This document shows positions 49,329 through 57,947 of a stretch of DNA of 57,947 nucleotides, in pieces; positions within the stretch are counted from its first letter, which is position 1; every line of letters begins with the position of its first letter. The position numbers and the translations under genes are program-made. Source of the stretch: Mesaphorura yosii. Lineage: Eukaryota > Arthropoda > Collembola > Poduromorpha > Tullbergiidae. Below the pieces are notes generated by a model. That model had not been told where the DNA came from. It saw only the letters and a list, made by a program, of their open reading frames with translations, and did not search any database. Where the stretch lies: the NCBI GenBank assembly GCA_009869945.1, contig WIXG01000429.1, positions 1 to 57,947 on the forward strand, in the 5' to 3' direction.

Positions 49329-51041
49329 ATGGAGCTGGATGATCTCGACTCGACGGATGGGTCAGCATCCGTTGCAGCAGCAGCGGTGTCGGGAACGGAG
49401 GCTCAAGGTGCTACTGACACCAAACTTAATGATAATGCGGGGTCCGAGTTGGGTGACTTGGAGCAAGGCTCGAAGAGAAACACGAATAATGATGGGTCAG
49501 GATTTCTGCGAAGACGAAATTTCGTTGCCAGCAATCCTATCGACATAATTCCAGTGAGAAATAATACTTGTGGTTCTCCAACGTCACATTTGGCGCATAG
49601 TCGCAGTCACATGGTGAAAGACAGAGAAAGTTTGTGTACCAGTCCTGTTACTGCACTTGTTGGATCAGCCTTGAAACAGTGAGACGCGTAAAATTAAATG
49701 TCAATTCAAGTGTTTTATTAACTGAAACACAAAATTTGTGCCCGTTTAGGATGAATTTAAAGAGGTCGTCCTCTGCACCGATGATTAATCAATTGGGACT
49801 ATCAAGAGACAATATTGGGCCACAGAGTCAAAGTTTTGTTGAATTAGAAAGCCAGAAACCTGTGGCGATTACTACTACGTCAAATATTGTATCTGCTGCA
49901 CGGCCAACCAGTATCAACATCAATACCCATCCCGTACCAAGCAGTAGCGGTGCTTCAAGAGATACTCCGATGGAAATTGATGCTTCGTCCTTTGCCACTT
50001 CCTTCCTGGCTTCATTAAACCATCCAAGACCACGTCGATTTTCTGCGAGCTTTAGCCCGGTAAGGCATGACTAACTGACCATTGCAATTGGCCATGACCA
50101 ATACTGTATTTATGAAAGTGTTATGACTATCATCAGGGTTCTCCTGGACCTGCTCCAAACCGCGTGCATCAGCTGAGGAGTGAAAGTACTGCGGACTGGG
50201 AAACGGCTAGTGAAAAAGAGTTTATTGGTACTATGAGTATTGCACAATCCTGGGAGGATCTATCACTAGTAAGTGAGATGGTTTGGTCTTGGTGTGTTGG
50301 AGTTGGACGAGAACCTAGAAGTCGCTGATTTGTACGCTTGCATTACAGGAATCCATGTCTATGGAATTGCCGCTAAGAAGGACAAGCGCTTCTGAGCAAT
50401 TGTACGTCTCAATTAATCCTGGAACATCATCGGCATCATCTTCACCTGCAGCATCACCACGAATACTGAGTGCGCGATTCTCCCCAGCTCATTCGTCACC
50501 TTCACCTACCAGAAAGAGTTTCACAACTCGACGATCTCTAAGTCCCATTGCTGTGCGACCAAGTGTTCTTACTGTGGGGCTAGGATCAGGTAAGTAAGAT
50601 TTCTGAGTGGAATAGGAAAGCGAAACTTCTTGGTCAAGAAATTCCAGGGCCAAATTTCTTGTTCTCACAGGCATTGGACTGAAACGTAAAAGTGACTGGG
50701 ACTCTAGTTCAAATAGTAACCAAATGGACTGTTCTCCGCAACCGGCTAAACGAGTTAGTGGACTATTGAGCTGGTCCCAGCAATCTCCTTACAGCGGCAC
50801 AAGTTCAGGAATGAGCAGTCCAATTCCTTCCCCGTCGCCACTTGTGAACCACCAGCTTTTGCAATGCCCGCTAGCTGCGCATGAAGAATCACCTAATTCT
50901 TTCGACACAGGAACTGAATCCTCTTCAAGTATATCATGCGTTGGTGAAAATGATTCGCCCTTCTTCAGACCAGTGGATTCACCTTTAAATTCACCCAGTG
51001 ATGTTTCCTCAGCAGACACAAGTTCTTCGCACAAGACTTGA
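49329..51041 (+). CDS. FAM122: PABIR/FAM122-like PP2A-B55 inhibitor
   Basis: Homologue of FAM122A/B (PABIR1/2), intrinsically disordered proteins that bind the B55 regulatory subunit of PP2A and inhibit it, affecting the cell cycle. Exons: 49329-49678, 49750-50059, 50137-50268, 50349-50589, 50671-51041; phases agree, 467 residues, longer than human FAM122A (about 287) because of Ser-rich spacers. Family blocks occur in order: MELD at the start, LKRSSSAPMINQL (LRRSNSAPLIHGL in human), FSASFSP, the B55-binding helix block with RVHQLRSES and MSIAQSWEDLSL, then SPTRKSFTTRRSLSPIAVRPSVL and LKRKSDWD. No globular domain is visible. The frame stays open upstream to the acceptor at 49271 without another ATG, so 49329 is taken as the start. 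Confidence 0.9.
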
Positions 51042-53773
51042 CGGAGTTTATTAGTTGACCTTAATGAACGCCCCAAAGACTACCTCAATCGTAATTTATC
51101 GTTGCGTGTACCACGCAATATCGCTTAAGTTAGACTAGTACCGTTAACGTTCTTCTTTAGTTCAATCATAGACTGTTCCCAATTGCGTATGATCTTAACG
51201 GACGAACAGATTATGCATGTATGAATATGCATCATTAAATTTGTAGTCCTGTTCACAATATTCACGAAATTGGTATTAGCCATTTTGGTCTGATATTACT
51301 TATCAGTTTGGAATTTTCTTCAGAGTGCTTGGTTTGACGAATTCACCCGCAGATACACGATGAGTAATCTTTGTGATAACAAACTCTTCGGACTGGCTAA
51401 CTTATTCAAACCCAAGAAAATGTGACGATGAATTTAAGGACGTCTGCCATCTCCTTTGATCTGATCTTGGAACAAATTGGACACTTTAAATGAACTAGTG
51501 ACTAGTAGAATTCTCGCATCAGTCGACTTCTTCATTGAGTAGGACAAAATGTGTTGAAAATGGTACCATTAGAAATATGATACTAGGAAAACAGCGCTGG
51601 AACGCTGAGCGTAGTTATCGTACAAAATATGCATGGACTGAAGTTCCTAACCTGGTTTATCTAATTTCTAAGTAATTCTAAGACTTACGACATCTAGTAT
51701 AATTTAAGGTATTATTCGGGTTAATTGAAGGCATTTACCATACTTTTCATGTTGAATTGAACGATATGATATTTAGCTCATTGAGCTATTGCCATTTTGC
51801 GTTGAGAGTTTCATTACCCCTTATCCAGTCTTGTCCACTTCATTTTTTCCCTTCAAGTCAAGCATTTTGTCATTTTTGTTTGCGTTAGGGCCGCTTTCAA
51901 TTTATTCAATTATGACTGTGTACACTAACTAGCCATCCTTCTGCCTGATCATTGAATAGCAATAAACGCATTATTTTGCTGTTTGGGGCACTACTACTAG
52001 ACAAAAGAGCAAAGTTTGTTGTGAAATGAATGAATGTTGAAAAGCTGCTGTGTTCCTGCGACACACAAATTACACCAAGGCAATCCAACTTCGTTGATTT
52101 CGTAAGGTTTTTCTTCGAGTCGCAGTGACTTTCCCATTTTAAAGGGACGGTGAGGTCTAACCCTATTTTTAATGTCAATCTTGGAGGACTGCCATAGGCG
52201 AAGACAAAACTGGCTGAAATTATGGAAGAAAGTGCATAATTCTGCATATTTTCTTTTGAAGTAGAAAATATAAGTCAGTGTCAAGTCAAAATACGTTTAT
52301 GTTTGAACTTGACAGAAGAAAGCTTAAATTCATACTTTGAAAATAGATACCCGTTCTTTGAATGTCATAAACAGCATCGTTTCTCTTTTGTAGGTTGTGA
52401 AATCTGCCCACATGTTTACACTATTTGACAAAAGAATTGACTAATGAGACTTTTAAGCTCCAGGCTCTGTGATTAAATTGGAATTATTGAAGATTCATGT
52501 GGGTGGATTTAATTCTTGCCTGAAAATTGAGAAACTTAACATTGATTTAATTTGGTTCAAGTGCACTGTAGCTGACGATCAGAAATTTGGTTTTCGGGCA
52601 TTTGTTGCTTTGCCTGGACTTTCAATAGAATATAATTCAATTCCGCCATGCTATCGATTAATGCTTGCTGTTACACCTCTCTCGGCTATTCTTATGGATG
52701 AACCAAGACAAGAGTCCAAATCAAGAATGCGATGATTTACGTACGTCTTTATAAATGAAACGAAAGTTATGGGTGCATTTGTGAAGTTGAAAGTTTGTGA
52801 AGCTTCCGAATTCAAACATGTCTCGTTCGCCTCAAAAGCTCATGCGATGTAAGCCTAGGCATTACAGTTGGATCGACAAACCTTCTCATCACAGGCATGA
52901 AGCATTAAAGCTAGAGCAAGGAAAGCGTAATTACCTACTTCCGAGAACATGGATAACTCATTTCATTATATAATGCGCTATAAAGTAGTTTTATTGCCAT
53001 CCACGGTGGTAACGTGTATTCACTCGATTTTGCTGGAAGCATTTTTCTCATGTTCAACTCGAACTAATCTTAAATAATAGTAACTGATCAATAAGAAATT
53101 GAATAACTACTTTCAATAGTAGCATCTTTCACTGTTTCAAGTGCATGGACTTCATGGCAGCATTAACTAAATTATAAGCTCCTGAAGAACACGATAGAAG
53201 TGCATACAAATACCTCCATCATAATAAAATGAGTGAAACCACGCTTAGCTTGAACCGGATAGGCACGAGAAGAGAAAGCCGGTTTTTATTCGCTCCGGTC
53301 TCACAAGTCACAACTATGAACACACGCAACATATTGCGAACAGCAAACGATAAGCAAGTAGTGGCACAACTGATTTAAAATCCACTCTCCGTGCGCTATC
53401 ATATCTCACTATCCAAAAACCAAAACGTTCTCGCCCGATTGTGATTAGACTACGGCTACGACTACGACTGCAACCAACTACCCTATACTTTTACTATGGC
53501 CACGCTACCCGTCCGCCCTGGCGTTCCTAAAGCTAGCAAGCAGAGTACAAAAGAAAGACTGCGGACTCAAGCCTGACTCAGTTAGAACCAAGTTGGCGTT
53601 GGGCATGCACTTTGTTCTTTCGACGTACTGTCATCGTTCAATCTGATTACAGCAGCTAACAATTGCCTGATTATTTCAGTCATTAGAGCTTAATTAGTGG
53701 AAGATTTAGAAAGAGTGAATAAGTCCTGGAATTGACGCATTTCAAATTCAGAGGAAATCTGACACATTTTACA
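51042..53773. other. Intergenic region, no gene recognised
   Basis: About 2.7 kb between the PABIR stop and the next signal-peptide exon. The first part is presumably PABIR 3' UTR (ATTAAA near 51,234). An 88-codon open frame at 52469-52735 has no recognisable domain or splice context. A few short TACGAC-type repeats occur near 53,455-53,475. Nothing else stands out on either strand. Confidence 0.55.
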
Positions 53774-53864
53774 ATGGATTCAGTCAAATTGCTTATGGGT
53801 CCTTCCCATCTGCTTCTTGTCATCCTTCTCGTAGCGACTTGGATTGGTGCCCCGGAGGCTCAAG
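53774..53864 (+). CDS. First coding exon of an unidentified secreted or membrane protein (3' partial)
   Basis: An ATG in good context (ACAATGG) opens 30 codons plus one base and ends at a donor (CAAG|GTAATC). The peptide is a textbook signal sequence: a short basic/polar start (MDSVKLLMGPS), a hydrophobic core (HLLLVILLVATWIG) and a small-residue end (APEAQ) suited to signal peptidase cleavage. The exon ends in phase 1, which is common after signal peptides. I could not find a convincing phase-1 partner exon before 57947, so the mature part probably lies beyond the window or in exons too short to recognise. The family is unknown. It could be a neuropeptide, cuticular, protease-like or receptor precursor. 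Confidence 0.55.
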
Positions 53865-56800
53865 GTAATCAAACAATTGCGAGGGATTCTTAAGTTGCAT
53901 GAGTCTAGTCTAGTCTCAGTTTCCCCAAGCGCTTTAGAAGCGCGTGTGTGGCCATGAGAAAATCTATTTCGTTTGCCCATTTCCTTTCACTGGGCGGCTT
54001 AAAGCCAACTGTCTGATATTTGGAGTTATTTCGCTTGGAGAATGCACAATTTGCTTAAAATTAGTTTCCCAGTCGCTGAAGTTAAGTCTGTGGGGAGATA
54101 AACTACATCGCTGTATCAATTTATTTGGAGAAAGTTGGAGAGTGAGTGCTTCAACTTTTTCAGTTGTCGCAAATAATCTAGAACAAAGTTGCACGCTTCA
54201 TATCCACTCTTAAGATCTCATAAACTGCTCATGAAAATGTGAAAAGTTTGAGAATTGTGACAAACGCCCAAGCCGCAAGAATGCGTCCGGGCCCGGGCTG
54301 GGACTGCAAGAAATTAGAGTCTGCCCACTGCTGACGAACCCCGGAGAGAACGTAGAATGAAACAGGAAGCACGCGTACTTTACGACTCACGGGGCAATGT
54401 GACACTGGAAGCCAATTGCATTAATTGTGGCCCTGCTGCCTTTTGCTTTACTTCTGCTCACAGAATGGCAGGCAGAGCTCAGCAAGCCAATATTTCACCA
54501 ATTATACGGGAATGAGCGATGAAAATTTAAAATTATGTGTTTGAATCGGTAGCTAAAGCTTTTCACGGAGAATGCTAAAGGTGAATGGCAACGGATAACA
54601 GCTCTTGTACCTTACACGCACGCAAAGAATTCGCAAATTTAATAATTGAGGAACGAAAAACGCAACTGAATGTGTACGCGTACGCAAATAATAACAGTCA
54701 AGCAAGAAGGATCCGGCACACATGTGAAAACCGGCGTCACGTAATCTTGCAACAACCGGCACTTTTTCGTGAGCTCATTGCCCGTTGCTTTGCCCAGGCT
54801 CCGCTTATCAGAAGAAAGTGAAGCCATAAACTCTCCATAGCTGGTAAAATGCCAAACCAAGGGATAAGAAGAGAATTCCGTGCATGAGCTAGTCAAGACA
54901 AGTCAAACTCTGCACTGCACTTCCCCATTGCCATTGCTGTTACTCCGTCTGGCAGGCAGAAGCGCAGCGAATTCGGTTGTGCGAAACCAGCCAAGTTTGT
55001 ACAGTTTTTGCAACTTTTTATGGTTACATAATATCCAAGTACGAAAGAAGAAGAATGGACAAAAACAGTGATAAAGACTGGATAGATTGGGTCGGGGAAT
55101 GTGGAGCGACATGCAATAAATATGAAACCATTACTTCGGTCTGGTCTACAAAATAGAAGCCAACTTCAATTATACACATTGCAGTTTTTCGCGGAACTGC
55201 ACTCGTCTTGTGCAAAAATGTCTGCTCTAGAAAGCGAAATGCAGACAAATCAGCAAATAGACGGAGATAAAGATTTTAGGACGTTCATAAAGTTTTGCAT
55301 TCTGGTATTCTGAAAAAGTAGCCTAGATGGCCGACGTTTTATGACCTGTATCAAACATGCGAAAACTGCACTTTGCTTTTTACGAGTACACGACTTTGAC
55401 TTTGACCAGTCCGATGCCTGAAGAGAGCTGCACTGTCTGTCACTGTACATAATCAGATGGAACAGATTAGCATCAGAATCCTCAGATGAACTAGAGCCCA
55501 AGGTGAACTCAAACGGCGAGATGCTCGATTTTGGTTTCTTCTAGATGCATTTAGCTGGCATTGGTGGAGCAGGTTCTGATTGAAGGACATGGTGCTTTTT
55601 CTGCGCAATTAAATTCGGCACATTTGGGTAAGGTAATTTGTGTACACGTGTCAAGGCCGCTGCTGACCAATTCCATATGTGAACTCCATAAATTGATGCC
55701 TTGTGAGACTTCTGTCGAGTTTTCTTTACTTATTGCAATGTCAATGCACTCTGGCCTGTCGGCATTTCATTGTTTGATGGGTACCATTCCTGGGCAGACA
55801 TTACAAAGACTTCCGCTCACAGTTTGATCAGCTTGAAGATTACTATGCTAAATTAGATAAGTTAATAAATGAACCGGAACCTTCAACTATCTTCAATTCT
55901 GTACATTGAATAGATGCTTCAGCATAGTTGTGACAGTTCCAACGGGTTCACCTTCCTGTATAATTTTGAATCTTACTCTCTAATATTAGTCAATCAGGAC
56001 CATGATTACAGGAAGCAAGCTGGCACGGCCTACATTCATAAGTTAGAAAGGTCAGCGCCAGTGATGCGGAAAAGTATAGAAAACGTAAATATTTTGATTC
56101 ATCTTTCTCTCCTTGAAGTTGCATCTCTCGAGTGAATCGACGGGAAGTCAGCACGTTAACTTGCTGTGGCTGCGCAAGACTTGCGAAGACATGCAAGAGC
56201 AAAACATTGGTTTTCATTTTGCATGTGCATCTTCCAGCATTTGAAGTCAGTATAACATTTTCTGCAACTCGGTGATTTCTGACGAATGAACAACTCAACT
56301 ATTCTCAATTTGCCCATTCTTCACTTCATAAATCAATCTCTCTTCGGTTCTAACTCAGACGAGGTCACTCTATTAGTTGTCCATACTTTGTACTAATTCT
56401 TTCTGACCAGAAGCAACATTTCGCAATACAGATTGCAGTTTCAAAAGAAATGCTTGAAAGGCCGGGGATAAAGCATATCAGAAGTGTGAATTGGGTAATA
56501 TCCAACTCTAAATAGGCACTCCAAACCGCCTCGTGCTATAAATGTGCGTTTTTATTTAGTAAATCGGCAAATGTTAAGAACGCTAGGGCGGCTGGGTCAC
56601 ACACTTAACTTGAATACGCGCGCAGAAACAGAAACGCAGATCATAAATTATAATAAAGTTTTGAAGATTTACATGCAAGTAAATAAATCATTTGTCTCTC
56701 TTCCTTGTTTCTTGCCATTCCCGATCTAAAGATAAGCGCCCCCGAGAATGTTGACCATGAACTTGGAATATAGTTGAGCACAGATGTCGTAAATCACGGA

Positions 56801-57947
56801 AAGTTATTTACTGTACTCGGTTTCTCGGAAGTTGTCTGTTTCTATAAACATTGAGTCTCTTAATCTGGATAGTGGATCGTAATAGAAGTAGAAGATAATT
56901 GCGGCAAGTTTAAACGTAGGGAGGGGCAGACAAATCGGAAAGTGGGTTTCTTTTGCGCACATTGACTAGCAGGCATTCGAACCGACAAGCAATACTATGA
57001 CGCCAGTTTCGTTAATGCAAGTTTCGCTTGTGTGCCTCAGCATGCTTTTGGTCCTCATGATGGCCTCACGGGCATAGGGAACAATTTTATTTTATTTCGG
57101 GCGGTAAATAGAAGTCAGGTCTAAAATATCCTGCCTCAAAATGGTTTCTTCATAGTTCAGTGTTGAACGCGAAAGTTCGGGCCGGGTCGAGGCCACTGAA
57201 CAGAAACTGGTAATTAAAGCGGATTGGCATGTCATTGACATATTGCAATCTGCAACTCGCAAACCCTACCCGGCGTATCCAATCTCCAAGGTTCAAAAGA
57301 AAATGGCATGCTGCAAGGCCTGCTCGTTCGGGGTTCTTGTCCTAGAAGAAGTAACCCAGTAATTTCGATTGCCAAACTTCTTTTTGCACTTTCTACATTT
57401 GTGCATTTACCTTTTCGGAGCAAGAAACCTTCATTCAATTCGCTTTTCAAAGGAGAACATGAAGGGGAAGGAGAAACCATGTTTTCCATTGTTTGAACCG
57501 GATCCATGGACGATCATTAACATAAAACCAGTTTTATTAGGACATCTTCAGTGTGCTTATGGATTCGCTCTTGTCTGTCTGTATACGTTATGTATAAAAA
57601 TTTTTGTGGAAACCGCTGCACGATTCAGATATAAATAAGTCCGCCGTGAAGCGAGATGTTTCCTATGCTCGTAAATCAGAACAGCTGGATCGCGCACCAT
57701 TAGAACAGAGTTAAGATTGTAATACAACGGTGTTCAGGCTTTTTTTACCCAGTGTAGAAACCCACACTGCAAACTTGCGCGGCAGCAAAACCAAATCAAA
57801 TCCTATCTGATACAAAGTCAAGGCGCCCATGCATTGATTCACTAGCTTATCTAAGTACAATTAGCAAACATGCCTAAAAAATTAGCTCCAGAAGTTGATT
57901 CGTTAGTATTTGCTTTTTCCAAGCTCGGATTCTCGCGTAGAGAAGTT
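53865..57947 (+). other. Probable intron or intergenic sequence to window end
   Basis: About 4.1 kb without a recognisable exon on either strand. Open frames of up to 102 codons have no family resemblance. A tiny signal-like frame at 56997-57077 is noted separately. If the signal-peptide exon at 53774 is real, most of this is its first intron. Confidence 0.45.
56997..57077 (+). other. 26-codon signal-peptide-like open frame
   Basis: ATG at 56997 opens a frame of 26 codons (MTPVSLMQVSLVC, then a Leu/Met-rich core ending MASRA), stopping at TAG 57075. The hydrophobic profile looks like a secretion signal, but the frame stops at once and no GT donor lies near its end. It may be chance, a relic, or part of an unspliced uORF. 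Confidence 0.15.

Noticed and set aside
52469..52735. 88-codon plus-strand frame downstream of PABIR
   Set aside because: No domain, signal or splice context; most likely chance within an intergenic region.
56981..57000. Possible tRNA B-box-like TTCGAA sequence
   Set aside because: No matching A-box, acceptor stem or cloverleaf could be folded around it.

Overview
The window is nuclear DNA of a metazoan, most likely an arthropod. It is AT-rich, its genes have spliceosomal GT-AG introns, and they match animal families (Elk potassium channel, Nup214, WDR81, DHRS7B, TBL1/ebi, PABIR/FAM122). The closest remembered family resemblance is to arthropod proteins, such as an Elk PAS domain very like Drosophila Elk and a TBL1 of the ebi type. 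The species cannot be fixed from the sequence. Gene models were built by hand from frame continuity, splice sites and remembered family alignments. In every multi-exon model the intron phases are consistent end to end.

Layout: (1) 1-29,042, plus strand: the Elk-type voltage-gated K+ channel. Its first coding exon lies upstream of the window. Exon 2 (PAS domain) is at 1935-2300, then comes a 21.5-kb intron, then ten compact exons (23,855-29,042) for S1-S6, C-linker, CNBHD and a short coiled-coil tail. (2) 29,310-43,275, minus strand: three closely spaced genes in the transcription order DHRS7B, WDR81, Nup214, with only about 602 and 344 bp between coding regions. Nup214 runs tail-to-tail into Elk, and the predicted 3' ends overlap. 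(3) 43,276-45,310: divergent intergenic region. (4) 45,311-47,834, plus: TBL1/ebi corepressor subunit. (5) 49,329-51,041, plus: PABIR/FAM122 PP2A-B55 inhibitor homologue. (6) 53,774-53,864, plus: a single signal-peptide exon of an unidentified secreted or membrane protein that continues outside what I can resolve. The remainder to 57,947 shows no recognisable exon.

The genes do not form an obvious pathway. They are a neuronal channel, a nuclear pore subunit, an endosomal PI3K regulator, a membrane-anchored lipid reductase, a corepressor scaffold and a phosphatase inhibitor. I found no CRISPR, no prokaryotic-type system and no clear novel system. The more unusual signals are two small transposon footprints (a 15-bp direct-duplication LINE/SINE-like tail in WDR81 intron 1 and a 26-bp inverted-repeat MITE-like element in ebi intron 1), a frame-preserving alternative splice donor in the Elk C-linker, a possible PAS-less Elk start, a threefold FG-module duplication in Nup214, and overlapping antisense 3' ends of Elk and Nup214.
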